A stretch of 64,000 bases of DNA from Aurantiochytrium sp. KH105 (GCA_003116975.1 BGKB01000019.1:186001-250000), one strand, 5' to 3'. Positions 27,776 through 38,764 are shown, numbered from the stretch's first letter. Translations and numbers: made by a program. Notes: generated by a model from the sequence alone, not told the origin.

Positions 27776-29014
27776 CTAATGGTCGCCCTCGTCGTCGTCA
27801 TCATCTTCGTCGTCCCCAATCAAGAGAATAATGTCGTTCGTACGACGCGTGGTGGCCTCAGTGTCGCCAATCTGGTTCTCGAGGACGTACTTCCATGACG
27901 GCTGCACGAGCGTGGGAAAGTAGCAGACGATGGCCGCCACAAGATTGACCAGGGTCCACCAAACGATAAAGAGGCTCTGGAAAATCACATCGAGCTTGGT
28001 GGCCGCAAGGGCGTTGTCAGCAATGCAAGACTCGACCCCAGCAAGGACCGCGGTCGCATCCCCGCTGTCAAAGTAGCGGCTCGAGCACCACACCTTGGGA
28101 GCAGCGAAAAAGTTTTCAGCGCAGCCAATAAAGAGCGTGATAAAGGAGATTCGCACGTAGGCGTCAGCCCATGTGCTGTAGGCGACCTTGGGAAGCGTGG
28201 AGCCGAGAACGAACTTGAAGGCGACTGCAGAAAGCAAAAGAGTGAGCGAAGCGGCGAGGCGCTCGCCGACCTGTTCGGTAAGACTGAGCGCCATGTTGCC
28301 AATGTTGAGCAGTACGATAATGTACATGACAACGACGTAGTTGTTCAAGTAGTAGATGGGGTTGCGCTCGGCCATGATGGCAATCTCGAATTCGGCCGCG
28401 GTGAGTGAGACCGGGTCCGGATCTCGCTGATCCAACGTGACCTGAAGGTCGACCATGCTCCACGAGTTCATCTCGCAGCTGACAAAGTATTTCGAATCGT
28501 TCTCAGAAATAACCTTGCCGTTCTTCATGACGGGATCGAGATCGAGGATATCAACGGGGAGAGCCCATTCCTGGAGCGCTGCATTGGGCGACTTGAAGCA
28601 AACGCGAAACAGCTGACGGTCAAAGGGGAAGGAGAAGAGCTCGAGGCTCTCGTTAATGTCGTAGGTGTTCTTGTTGGTTGTCCAGATGATTCCCGTGCAG
28701 CGGTTCACGCGGACAGTGACTTCGTCATCCTCCCACTGGGACTCAATGACATTCGTCAGGGAGATTTTAGGGACGTAGTATTCGTCGACATCGTATTTCT
28801 TGTCGCGAACGAACTCGTCTTCGGCAGGATTGCCTGATGCGCGGCAGTAGTTGGGGTTCTCGAAATGGCAATGGACCAGGACGGCTACCTTGAAGATCTC
28901 ATTAACATCGTCGACGCTGATGAGACGCAGCTCGCACGCCGTGCCGACTCCGAGGAAGAGCTCGGACGACTGCCGCTTAAGCTCCGGGCGATGAGCGGAC
29001 ATGGCTGTGCTCAT
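27776..29014 (-). CDS. Pentameric ligand-gated ion channel (Cys-loop/Pro-loop superfamily)
   Basis: 412 residues. An extracellular beta domain (residues about 30-215) includes the superfamily loop FSFPFDRQLF with its invariant Pro and Asp, but not the pair of cysteines that closes the loop in animal receptors, so it is a Pro-loop type like bacterial channels. Four membrane helices follow in the right order: YYLNNYVVVMYIIVLLNIG; the pore-lining ERLAASLTLLLSAVAFKFVL followed by LP; YVRISFITLFIGC; and, near the C-terminus, VIFQSLFIVWWTLVNLVAAI. No N-terminal signal peptide is visible, and an in-frame stop lies nine bases upstream of the ATG, so a signal exon may be missing. The tail is acidic. 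Ligand and ion selectivity are unknown. Confidence 0.9.
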   Translation of the reverse strand: MSTAMSAHRPELKRQSSELFLGVGTACELRLISVDDVNEIFKVAVLVHCHFENPNYCRASGNPAEDEFVRDKKYDVDEYYVPKISLTNVIESQWEDDEVTVRVNRCTGIIWTTNKNTYDINESLELFSFPFDRQLFRVCFKSPNAALQEWALPVDILDLDPVMKNGKVISENDSKYFVSCEMNSWSMVDLQVTLDQRDPDPVSLTAAEFEIAIMAERNPIYYLNNYVVVMYIIVLLNIGNMALSLTEQVGERLAASLTLLLSAVAFKFVLGSTLPKVAYSTWADAYVRISFITLFIGCAENFFAAPKVWCSSRYFDSGDATAVLAGVESCIADNALAATKLDVIFQSLFIVWWTLVNLVAAIVCYFPTLVQPSWKYVLENQIGDTEATTRRTNDIILLIGDDEDDDDDEGDH

Positions 29015-30372
29015 TCTAGGTCAAGGTTAGCTGCCTTGTTTGCGATGCGATGCTATGCTACGCAATGCTTGCTTGCTTGCTTGCTCCCTGTGGGCTAGCT
29101 AGCGTTCGGGCGACCCTCTCGGGCTGCTCAGTTCTTGCCAGATTTCGGGTTTGCTGCGTCCCTAGGTTGACCTTTTGCGTTTTCTGCTTGGAAACGTGTG
29201 GCCGCAACCACGTGGACTTCGACGCGCCTTGGACTCAGATCATGCACCTCCTTCCTCCTCCTCCAATCTCCTCCTCTGTGTCCAAACAAGAACCTAATCA
29301 GAGGCTGTTCCTTTCCTTTATTTTTTAAAGCTGAGGGGAGGGGAAGTAGGCCGCGTGCGTGTGCGTGGTGCTGCACAGTATGGTTCACGTAGCCATTCCT
29401 ACTCGCCGCTCGGCACGCGCGGGGCTACGCAATTCGACTCCGGCGACAATGGATGGCACCGACGGGACGAAAGGCGCACACCTTTCATTTATGTTAGCAG
29501 CAGCCAGCTGCCACTGCAGAAGCCAAGGAAAAAAAAGAAGAGTCACACTGCCAATCGGTGGCTAGAAAATCCACTTTTGGGAGGTTAGCGAATGCGCCGA
29601 AATGCACACCCTGCAACCCCAGTCCATTCGCGATGCGTTGCATCGCATCTTTCACATCATGCACTCGCTGGCGGCAGAGAGTTGTGCGGAACCCGGTGTT
29701 TGGCTAGGGGCTAAAGGGGCGAGACTGGCGATCGTGTGTGCAGCGGGGCGGGGCTGCGCGTCGGCTTATTTCTAGCGTCAACGGGTTCTGCGGCCAGAAG
29801 GTATGGAGCGGAGATGGCGGGGAACCCGCTGTTCACGTTCCCGGACCTATCGAAGATCTTGCCGAATTTACACGCGCGTTTACGCGTTTCTGTACGTTGA
29901 GAAATGAACAAGGGCGAGTTGCCTCAACTTGCGATTTTACTACGATTGGCAGCCGGCCGCGAATCTTGAATAATGGGCGGATTGGATTGGCCACCGGCCA
30001 GCCAGCCAGTCAGCGAAAATGAAACGCGTGACAAAAGCGAGCTGGACAAGATGTATATGGCATGGCATAAAGCAGCGACGACGGACAGGCACGGTGGCAT
30101 CGGTTTATTAGCTAGCCGCCGTCAGCTAGCTAGGGGCAGCGCAGAAACAAGTTGGAAAAAAATACTCTTACCCCTACTATACCCTAACATAGTGTGTGCG
30201 AGCGCAGTCAGGTATAATCTCAAATGCATTGTCTTTTTTATGCTTTTCGTTTGCCGTCAAATCATCGTGGGCGGCTTTCTTTCTTGTCTTGGCGTGTATA
30301 CTAGGATTAGCATACCACTATGTAAGTATGTCGACGAGGCAAGCCCAAGCCCCGGTCCAGAACGAGAATAGT
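29015..30372. other. Upstream region of the channel gene
   Basis: 1.36 kb. A GCTT run at 29068-29085 lies near the channel start. A short open frame at 29602-29775 (57 residues) has no domain. Otherwise nothing recognised. Confidence 0.5.
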
Positions 30373-31245
30373 CTACGCGTTCTTCTTGGCGGCGTCACTA
30401 TCGAGCTTGCTGATCAGCTCAGTGTGGCGCTTGGCGGCAAGGTACTGCTGAGCAATGAAGATGCCCACCATGACCTTGGCGACCGGGTTGGCGTCAAGCA
30501 GAGCCTTGAAGGCGTTGAAGCGCTCCGTGGCCGGGCCAACGACAAGGGAGCCAACGCCCAGGGCGGAGGACATGATGAGGCCTCCAATGGTGGTGCTGCG
30601 CACGAAACGATCCGGCTTGAAGAACTCCTTGACGGGGAGACGACGGTCTTCGGGCTGCAAGTAGTAGCCGCGAACCTCGTTGCCGGGTGCGGAAATGATG
30701 CAGGCCGCGAGCACCGTGAAGAAGGTGGCAAAGAAGCGGCCGGCGGTCGTCTTTTGCAGGTTCGGGTACGCCTGCGCGAGGTAAGACCCGACGTTCTGGC
30801 GGACGACGCCGTACACAACGTCGCGCGCGACCGTGGGCAGATACGCCTTGTAGAGCGAGTTCATGTCCACAGGCATGCCCATGCTCTTGCAAAAGCGGTA
30901 GTTGCCGATGGGCAGCGTGGCCGTGGTAAAGACGGCGCCCAGGACGGCGCCCTTGGCCGTGTCGGGCAGGTCGAGGTCGCCGACGAGGATGTTGACGACC
31001 TCAAAGAAGGGGAACTTGATGAAGTTGGCCGCGACCACCGTCGAGAAGAACTTCTTGATGGACTCGAGGTCCACCTCGGCCAGCGCCTCCGAGAGCGACT
31101 GGCGCTTGACCAGCACGCGGTTCACCACGGGCTCCGTCACGCTCGAGAGCACCGCGCCCACCACCGCGCCTGCGGCGCCCTGCGAGGCGGCGCCGATCAC
31201 CCGCCCCACGAAGTCCGCCTCCACCTCCTGCCGCGTCGACGCCAT
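30373..31245 (-). CDS. Divergent mitochondrial-carrier-like membrane protein
   Basis: 290 residues, the usual carrier size. Three repeats of about 80 residues each begin with a helix and a degenerate signature: EPVVNRVLVK (about 38), LPIGNYRFCK (about 113) and APGNEVRGYY (about 195). Mitochondrial carriers have P-x-[DE]-x-x-[KR]; here the acidic residue is mostly replaced and Asn takes part (P-x-x-N-x-R). Hydrophobic segments alternate with these motifs. This fits a six-helix carrier fold with lost or changed salt bridges, as in several protist paralogues. Start ATG at 31245. Substrate unknown; other helical families cannot be excluded. Confidence 0.6.
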   Translation of the reverse strand: MASTRQEVEADFVGRVIGAASQGAAGAVVGAVLSSVTEPVVNRVLVKRQSLSEALAEVDLESIKKFFSTVVAANFIKFPFFEVVNILVGDLDLPDTAKGAVLGAVFTTATLPIGNYRFCKSMGMPVDMNSLYKAYLPTVARDVVYGVVRQNVGSYLAQAYPNLQKTTAGRFFATFFTVLAACIISAPGNEVRGYYLQPEDRRLPVKEFFKPDRFVRSTTIGGLIMSSALGVGSLVVGPATERFNAFKALLDANPVAKVMVGIFIAQQYLAAKRHTELISKLDSDAAKKNA

Positions 31246-32206
31246 CTTGCTCGCCGCGCTCCGCTGCTCCGCTGCTGCCTCGAGGTCTGCGATGCTCTGC
31301 GCCGCTTTCCGCGATTTCCGCGCCGCTTTGCAGCTTTGCAGCTTCGCGGCTTGGCGGCTTGGCCTGCGCTGCTTGCTTCATTCATGCGCCTGTGCTTCTA
31401 CAGTGGAAAAAGTGAAAAAGGGCTTGCTCGCAATGGCGGCGAGTGACAATGTGCGCGTGCGATGCGGGGCCTCGAGCGCGCTCTGCTCTTCCTGGGTCTC
31501 GCGCTTGGGCGGACTGCGCGGAGCGGACCAAGGCTCGGCGGGATCGACGTCGCAGGGCGCGGGGACAGACGCTTTCGACGGAGACGCCAACGGCGAAGGC
31601 GGAGCGAGGGCAACGGACGTCCGAGCGAAGCCCGGCGCGAAGCCTGGCGTGGGAGCGTGGGCGTGAGCGAGGTCGAAGCGAGCGGGCTCAAGCTCACTCT
31701 GCTGGCTGGCTGGCTGGCTGGCAGGCTTGCCTGCTCGCGACCTCGAGAGCGTCGACTTCAGCACGAGCGAGCCCGGGGAGGTGAGGTTGAGCACGTTGAT
31801 GGTGGTGGCGATGAAGGTGGATGATGGTGGATGATGATGCAGAAGAGGAGATGATGATGCGGCGGCACCCAGATTCAGAGGAGGAGGAGGAGGAGGGTGG
31901 ATCAGAGTCCCTAGCTTTGGGGCCAGCGAGCAAAGAGCGGCATGGCGCGAACTGACAGGGAGCGCACGATGATTGTGCCTTCGCAGGCGGAAGAGACCAT
32001 CCCATCCGCGTCGCGGAGAGAGAGAGAGGCCTAGCCTGGAACGTAGGGGTGCTGATGGTGCAGAGACAACGAATGTCGTTCCAGGTGTAGGACTGCTTTC
32101 TGCTCGAGGCTCATGAGCATGACCAAAACTTGAAGCCAAACTTGAACTTGCGCTTGATGCATCTAGGAAGCGACCGCAGCGAAGTTATCGGGACAACTAA
32201 GAGCAC

Positions 32207-32269
32207 TGCTGGCTGGCTGGCTGGCTTGCTGGCTGGCTGGCTGGCTTGCTGGCTGGCTGATTGGCTGGC
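32207..32269. repeat. (GGCT)n repeat
   Basis: About fifteen GGCT/TGCT units with periodic T variants. Confidence 0.9.
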
Positions 32270-32530
32270 ATGGTGGTCGGCTGGTCATAGTTACTATCCA
32301 AGGCCACGCGGATCTTGTCGAGCCAGAAGGCGGCGATCAAATAAAAGTCCCGGCCGAGTCTTCGTTGGTTGGTACGACACGACGACGACGCTCTAGCTGC
32401 TGTGCTGGTCATATGGCTAGCCATGCCAGTTACTGACGTATGTATACCCCAGTGTCTTTGGCTAGAGTGGCAGGTGGCGGTGAAAACTCGGACTTGACTT
32501 GACTTGACTTGCCACTTGGTTGGTTGGACT

Positions 32531-32763
<233 letters not shown>

Positions 32764-32793
32764 TGGTNGCCGCGAACGATAGGGTTGTGGTCG

Positions 32794-33024
<231 letters not shown>

Positions 33025-33046
33025 TGGTATAGCATCTCCCAGGCTG

Positions 33047-33089
33047 TGTTTGTTTGTTTGTTTGTTTGTTTGTTTGTTTGTTTGTTTGT
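33047..33089. repeat. (TTTG)n repeat
   Basis: About ten TTTG units, 120 bases before the flavocytochrome start codon. Confidence 0.93.
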
Positions 33090-33211
33090 GTGAGTGTGTC
33101 CACAAATGTCCCCGCGACGAGCAACCAGCAGCTGGCTGGCCTTGCGTTGCCTTGCGTTGCCTTGCCTGCCAGTGGCCAGATAAGCAAAGCTCGAACGAGA
33201 AGAGCGGGGCG

Positions 33212-34666
33212 ATGAAGAAGCGCTGGACGTGGGCAGAGGTGGCGGCGCGGACGTCGCGGGCCACAGGCGTGCTCGTGGTCGTCGACGATGTCGTGTACGA
33301 TGTGAGCGAGTTCGTGGACGTGCACCCGGGAGGTGCGCAAGTGCTGCTGGACACGGCGGGCGCCGACGCCTCGGCAGCCTTTCACGCGGCACACGACCCC
33401 GCGCTTCTCGCAAGCTTTGCAGACATGGCCGTGGGACGCATCCTGGACGACGCAAGCGCCGATACTTTGGGCGAAGGCAGCATGCAAGAACGTCTGGCGA
33501 GGTTCCAGGGCAGCGCAGCACAAGGGGCCGCGCCACCCAAACCGACGCTCTCCATCCTGGACCTCCACGAACGAGCCGTCAGCAATCTCCCCCCAGCCGT
33601 CCTCGCCTACGTAGACCTTGGCGCAGAGGACGAGGAAAGTCTTCGCGAGAACGTCCAGGCCTGGGCAGCCTTTGCCTTGCGCCCCCGTGTCCTCCGCGAT
33701 GTCAGCCGCTGCAGCACGACGCTCAGGGTCAAGACCAAATTCATTCATATCGAAACGGATTCTCCCATTGGCATTGCGCCGTTTGCCGGGGCAGCAATCG
33801 TGGATCCCGAAAGAGCTGAAGGTGCCATTGCTCAAGCCGCTACTGCGCAAAATGCACTCTATGTGCTGCCACATTACGCCTCGGTGCCTCTCGAAGAACT
33901 CGCTCTGGTGGCGCCACGCTTCCTCCAGCTTTACGCTCCTGTATGCAGCGCGCAGGATCCCTCTGTGGACTTTGACTACCTTGAGACAATCATCGCACAT
34001 GTGGCCGACCATATTTCTGCAGTGCAAGCGATTGTGCTCACGGTGGACTCGCCAACGTTTGGCAACCGCGAAAAAACCTATCGCAATCCCGCGTGGATTG
34101 CGCAGCTCCAAGCCGAGCGTGGCGGCATGCCCAAGCTTCGTGCCCTTGAAGCCATTGACGGCATCGGCAAACATCCTGGCCACTCGCCGGCCCTGTCCTG
34201 GAAGGACATTGCTCGTCTCCGCGACCTTTGCCACACGCATGGCCTGGGCCTTGTGCTCAAGGGCATTCTTGCCCTTCCCGACGCTTTGCACGCAGCCTCG
34301 CTCGGCGTCGATGGTCTCATGATTAGCAATCATGGCGGTCGCCAGCTCGACGCCGCTCTTGCCACTGCGAGCGCTGCATTTGGGATTCTGCCGCCACTGC
34401 GCAACGCCTTTCCCGAGCTTCCCGTTTGGGTCGATGGCGGCATCCGCCGTGGCAAGGATGTCTTTCGAGCGCTCGCAATGGGGTGCACAGGCGTGCTTGT
34501 GGGGCGCCCCGTGTTGTGGGGGCTTGCGGCCGAGGGCCAGCTCGGTGTCCTGTGGGCGCTCAAAATTCTCAAGGAGGAGCTCGTCACTGTCATGAAACTT
34601 GCTGGCTGCGCGCGCCTCGCCGACATTGGACCCGAGCATATTGCGCTCGGCATGAACAAGCTCTGA
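33212..34666 (+). CDS. Cytochrome b5 / FMN alpha-hydroxyacid dehydrogenase fusion (flavocytochrome b2-like)
   Basis: 484 residues. N-terminal cytochrome b5 domain (1-75): the first haem histidine is H38 in VDVHPGG, the second probably H61. Then an FMN-binding barrel of the lactate/glycolate oxidase family: SPIGIAPFAG, LQLYAP, LTVDSP (substrate-site Asp), SNHGGRQLD with the catalytic His and the substrate Arg, and VDGGIRRGKDVFRALAMG plus VLVGRPVLWG for FMN phosphate. The layout equals yeast cytochrome b2, which oxidises L-lactate and passes electrons to cytochrome c. No clear mitochondrial presequence is seen at the ATG chosen (33212); the frame is open upstream only because the CTTG array lacks stops. 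Lactate is the likely but unproven substrate. Confidence 0.9.
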   Translation: MKKRWTWAEVAARTSRATGVLVVVDDVVYDVSEFVDVHPGGAQVLLDTAGADASAAFHAAHDPALLASFADMAVGRILDDASADTLGEGSMQERLARFQGSAAQGAAPPKPTLSILDLHERAVSNLPPAVLAYVDLGAEDEESLRENVQAWAAFALRPRVLRDVSRCSTTLRVKTKFIHIETDSPIGIAPFAGAAIVDPERAEGAIAQAATAQNALYVLPHYASVPLEELALVAPRFLQLYAPVCSAQDPSVDFDYLETIIAHVADHISAVQAIVLTVDSPTFGNREKTYRNPAWIAQLQAERGGMPKLRALEAIDGIGKHPGHSPALSWKDIARLRDLCHTHGLGLVLKGILALPDALHAASLGVDGLMISNHGGRQLDAALATASAAFGILPPLRNAFPELPVWVDGGIRRGKDVFRALAMGCTGVLVGRPVLWGLAAEGQLGVLWALKILKEELVTVMKLAGCARLADIGPEHIALGMNKL

Positions 34667-34843
34667 TACATAGCTAGAATTCTTTTTATTCACATAACAT
34701 CAGTGACACGTAAACATTGGAAGACCTTTTTCCCATTGTACTTGGCTATTTTGCATGTCCGAAAAGGAAGGATAACAACAGAGCGAGCGTCCCGCGACGG
34801 TCCTCTATGCAGGCAGGCAATCACTCGCTCGCAAACCCGAAAC

Positions 34844-36727
34844 TCATTCGTACTTGAGAGGGAACCTCGCCTCTATCGCAATCTTATTATCGCAACTTGG
34901 GCACACCCCCGTCGGCAACTGTTTCGTCATCGTCCCAAGCGTTGACGTTGAAAGATGCCGTGGGTGTAACTTGCCCTGGCCGAGGTGGTGACATCCGCTG
35001 CGAAGCGTCAAACGGAAATGCACGCAGGCTTCTGTCCAGAATCGAAGCTTGAGCGGTCCTGTCAGACCTGGAAAATTCCTCTCTAACGCTGTCCCGAGCT
35101 CTCCTGCACAAATGAGCCGGGGGCGCATTTCTCCTGATGGCAACGTTACGCGGGTGTCCGTACACGTTTGCTCGACAATCTCGTACATGTCGTTGAAAAG
35201 CGCCTGTTGCTCGATCCCACTGCTCGCGCGCCACTTGGACAAACGATAGATTGTCGACAGATAGCTCGCCGTCAGTACTGTTACCGCAATAAGCGCACAG
35301 CCCCACATCCACGATCCAAACGCTATCAATCCGAATCCAATCGCAAGGCCTCCACCGATGCTGCCTCTATCTGCAATGAGCGCCCGTGTACCATCTGGAT
35401 CCCAAAACTGCACCGCATGAAGCTGAATGGTCTCAGCGGTAATCACAGGCGTCGAACTCGTCAGAGGCGCCCCTGTAGTAACACCAACGCCTGCACTAGC
35501 TGTCGATGATGGGTATGAACACTGCATTTCCCTCTGCCCCGGATACACAAATGATGAAGGCTGCTCTTGCTGCTGCTGCTTTTGTGTTGAGGTCCACGTG
35601 GAGCAGCTCGAGCCCTGACTTAGCCCTGAACTTCGAAAAGAGCTTGGTGCAGGGCGTGCGCGCTGCATGCTCCGGCGGTCGCCGGATGCCGCAGACGCAT
35701 ACCCGTTGGCGTCTGACAAGGTTGTGGATGCAAGGCTAATCGAGTCCAAAGACTCATATCCATTTTGTTGATGCTGCTGCCCGCCTAGATGAGCTGTCGG
35801 ATCCATGCCAAAAGTTGATGACGCGTGTCGTCGCCTGAAACGCAGTGTCGAAGAATCATTCCCGCGCACAGAGCTCGTCTCCGAGCTGGAAGACGACCAA
35901 TATCTGGAGTTGTGCGACGATGCCGATGGGGAAGGGTTGGTATTTTGTAGTTGCTGCGTCTGCCGCTGCGTGGATTGCCATTGCTGGTCTACTGGCATTG
36001 AGCTAGGTGACATTGCAGCTTCTGTCGGATCTCTCCACGAAGCAGCGTTTTCTGGGTGGCTCTGATACTGCGGATACGGCAGCTGCTGCTGCGGCTGCTG
36101 CTGGCATCGTGGTTGTGGTGACTTGGAAAGTGTTTGGTCATGTTGCTCCAAATGCGAGCGCGAAGGAACGCCATTACGACCGATCGTCTGTAGTGAATGT
36201 GCTCCAACATCAGAAAAGGAACGAGCATCAGGGACTCGAAACGAGCTTGTGTGCCTTGTTGTTCTGCGCGCTCGCCAGTTTCGAGGCGTCATCGCATCGT
36301 CGTCACTTTCGTCATCACTGCTCACCCAGATGCCATTCGCTTCGCGATGTACGGTACTACGGCTTTTCCGGCTTGCGCGCGAATAAACCTCGTCATCGTC
36401 AGATGAGTCGTCGCTACTAATTGGAACGTCGGTGACTTCATCGTGAACAGTGCACTGCCTTGGAGACGAGTGTCGGCGTTGCATACGTCCATCTACCGAA
36501 GCTGCCATGCTTGTGCCGCCTGCGCCACTCGGACTTCCCCAACGACGCGCTCGTGCCATGAGTAATTTCTTGCTTGGACTGGATGCCGGCGACATGCGCC
36601 GTGATTCAATCTCCATCGAACCCTGTGATGCGTGCAATGGTCTTCGCCGCCTTCGAGAGTGTTCTCGCTCAATGCGAGCATCCTCGGGTTCTGACCATGA
36701 TGCAGGCGCCGCTGCCTCGCGCAGCAT
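34844..36727 (-). CDS. Disordered protein with two-pass membrane hairpin
   Basis: 627 residues, not recognised. Residues 1-440 are disordered, rich in Ser, Gln, Arg and Asp, with two acidic Ser-Asp clusters (ISSDDSSDDDEV, VSSDDESDDDAM) that look like casein kinase 2 sites. Residues about 455-498 form two close hydrophobic helices (GGGLAIGFGLIAFGSWMWGC, LIAVTVLTASYLSTIYR), probably a hairpin in a membrane. After residue 535 a second frame also looks coding and ends NAWDDDETVADGGVPKLR at 34887, so the C-terminus may be spliced. The start is the first ATG. No family assignment made. Confidence 0.65.
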   Translation of the reverse strand: MLREAAAPASWSEPEDARIEREHSRRRRRPLHASQGSMEIESRRMSPASSPSKKLLMARARRWGSPSGAGGTSMAASVDGRMQRRHSSPRQCTVHDEVTDVPISSDDSSDDDEVYSRASRKSRSTVHREANGIWVSSDDESDDDAMTPRNWRARRTTRHTSSFRVPDARSFSDVGAHSLQTIGRNGVPSRSHLEQHDQTLSKSPQPRCQQQPQQQLPYPQYQSHPENAASWRDPTEAAMSPSSMPVDQQWQSTQRQTQQLQNTNPSPSASSHNSRYWSSSSSETSSVRGNDSSTLRFRRRHASSTFGMDPTAHLGGQQHQQNGYESLDSISLASTTLSDANGYASAASGDRRSMQRARPAPSSFRSSGLSQGSSCSTWTSTQKQQQQEQPSSFVYPGQREMQCSYPSSTASAGVGVTTGAPLTSSTPVITAETIQLHAVQFWDPDGTRALIADRGSIGGGLAIGFGLIAFGSWMWGCALIAVTVLTASYLSTIYRLSKWRASSGIEQQALFNDMYEIVEQTCTDTRVTLPSGEMRPRLICAGELGTALERNFPGLTGPLKLRFWTEACVHFRLTLRSGCHHLGQGKLHPRHLSTSTLGTMTKQLPTGVCPSCDNKIAIEARFPLKYE

Positions 36728-37468
36728 GCTAGCTTAGAAGCGCTTTTGCAGCTTCAACCGGACAGGCTGACCGAGCTCAAATCGATCACGTGCACGAGAC
36801 GCTTGCTGTCTTTTGCACAATACCTCCCCCTAAGCGCAAAGTCCTGCGGCGCTTTCTTGCCGTCGCGCAGAATCGTATGCGATCTCACGCATGCCTTTCC
36901 TATGCGCTCTCGCTGGCGCTTACGTGCTTGCTTGCGACGCTTGGAGACTCTGACGCTCGCTTCGCCTTGGCGGGTTGTTACGTCTTGACAAATCAAGCAA
37001 AAGCACTTGTCCTCCTCTTTTTTTGCACGACGGTGTTCCTGGCCTTTGTTGAGAGGAAACCAAACCAAAGCAATCTTTCAATCAAGCAAACAAGCAAAAA
37101 AGCAAACAAACAAATAAAAAACACAGCGACCAGTCAGACAACCAAGCAGACCGGGAACCCTTGGCCTTGCACAACGCGCCCCGACGAGACAAGTCTATAG
37201 CATTCAACGCCGCCGCAGTTGTCGTGAGATGCATACTTGTCACGTGAGCAGGGTGCGGCCGCCTTCGAGTCCAGAGTCCGAGATCCGGTGAACGGATATA
37301 GATGTCGCTCGTCCGCGAGCAGGCGCTAAATAGCCCTCTTTTCTCGGAGTTTAGCTTCAAGGACAGCCTGAGCTGAGTGAGACGAGACAGCAGAGCGCCA
37401 TCAGTCACCGCGAGAGAACTCGCGCGCGCGGACGTAGAGCAGCGCGGAAGGCCCGAGGCGTCGGCAGC
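36728..37468. promoter_or_regulatory. Shared divergent promoter region
   Basis: 741 bases between the two-pass protein gene (minus) and CMC2 (plus). An A-rich CAAA/AACA stretch lies at 37080-37125. No gene seen. Confidence 0.5.
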
Positions 37469-37714
37469 ATGCACCCGCCCCTAGACCGCCCCCACCCGTA
37501 CTGCCAGGACGTCATTGACGCCCTGCGCAAGTGCCACGAGGACAACCCGTACATGAAGTTTCTCGGCTCTTGCAACGAGCCCAAGGCGGCGCTGGACCAG
37601 TGTTTCCGGGCGGAGAAGGAGGTCATGCGCAAAGCGAATGCAGAGCGCGCACGCGAGAGCCGAAGGCGTGCAGAGGAGCGGATGGCGCGCGATAGGGCGG
37701 AGGCTTCTGCTTAG
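37469..37714 (+). CDS. CMC2: CMC2-type twin Cx9C mitochondrial protein
   Basis: 81 residues. CMC2 is a small intermembrane-space protein needed for cytochrome c oxidase assembly. It starts MHPPLDRPHPYC, very like MHPDLSPHLHTEEC of animal CMC2. The two Cx9C motifs are C12-x9-C22 and C35-x9-C45, which form a disulphide-bonded helical hairpin via the Mia40 route. FLGSCNEPKAALDQC corresponds to FFGYCNDVDRELRKC of the human protein. The C-terminal 30 residues are a charged Arg/Glu helix, longer than in yeast. Start ATG is unambiguous. Confidence 0.93.
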   Translation: MHPPLDRPHPYCQDVIDALRKCHEDNPYMKFLGSCNEPKAALDQCFRAEKEVMRKANAERARESRRRAEERMARDRAEASA

Positions 37715-38675
37715 ACGTTCACGACAAATACCATATGATGAATGTGCGTTGCAAGTAAATGCAAGGCGATGCAGGTTTTAAGGACCTTGCTTGCCTCGCG
37801 CACGTTCCGTTGACCAAGTCTGTCACTACTTTTGTTGATTTGATGCTTTCCGAGGAGTCTCGTGCAGGTGTAGAGAAGATATTAGATCCACCAAGAAGCA
37901 ATGCATGTCTCCGTCACTTTTTGTTTTTTATTAGTTTTCTCGGACTTGCGCGCGAGAGAAAGAGAGAGAGAAGGAGAGAAAGAGAGGAAGCAAGAACGTG
38001 GGAGCGAGCAACTTTGGAAAAAAAGGCCCAGATAGTCTTCTTGCCGTGGAGATAGCTCAGAGATTATTGCGCTCATAGCGAACAATACAATACATGCAGT
38101 ATTCGCAGTCGCTGTCGCTCGCAACCGTAATCTTTCTATCTTTCCTTCCAACCCCTCTACATGGCTGGCCGTGAGAACCTTGCTTCCAGTTTAGTCCCGC
38201 TCACCTGTACGCACATCGGCACTCGTCTGCCCGGAAGCGAACGCTCAACGCAGCCCAAGCTTGCGGCATACTCTGGATTGCGCAACGTCATCATCTTCAT
38301 CGCAAGCTCTCCGGCGCAATCCCACAACGCGAGCAGATTTCACCTGCGTCCCCCGCGAGTCGTCGTAGGTTCACCGTTCATCGCCAGCCATTAATCATGG
38401 CAACTCATCAATCCATCGATCCATCTCTTTCGTGTCCCACCCACGCAGGGCAGACAGAACCAACGTTGAACCTATCTTTGTGTCGACGACCCGCCACGGG
38501 AAGGGAAAAAACTCGCCCAAAGAACGCCTCCGCTCGTTTTTCCCCGTAACAAGTGCAACATTCTCCATTTTCCACTTGGACGAGGCCCGCACAAAGTCCA
38601 TCTATCGATTCTAAAAGAGAACAGAACGCTTGCTTTTTTTTCTTTTCTCTCTCTCTTGTTCCTGCATCTTCAAGA

Positions 38676-38764
38676 AAGACAGAAAGAGAGAAAGAAGGAA
38701 AGAAAGAAGGAAAGAAAGAAAAACATGAAAGAAAAACATGAAAGAAAAAAAGAAAGAAAGCAAG
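38676..38764. repeat. (GAAA)n / GAAG purine tract
   Basis: About 90 bases of almost pure purine on the plus strand, mainly GAAA units with two near-identical ACATGAAAGAAAA segments. A mirror-like purine run of this sort can form triplex DNA. Confidence 0.9.

Noticed and set aside
29602-29775. 57-residue open frame MHTLQPQSIRDALHRIFHI
   Set aside because: Codons look reasonable for 30 residues, but there is no domain and no second exon that could be linked to it.
31378-32139. 253-residue minus-strand frame upstream of the carrier-like gene
   Set aside because: Pro/Ser/Arg-rich low complexity with frames open on both strands; typical of GC-rich upstream DNA here.
34844-35312. Zinc site from the CPSC near the end of the two-pass protein
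   Set aside because: Only one pair of cysteines is present and the frame at this end is uncertain.
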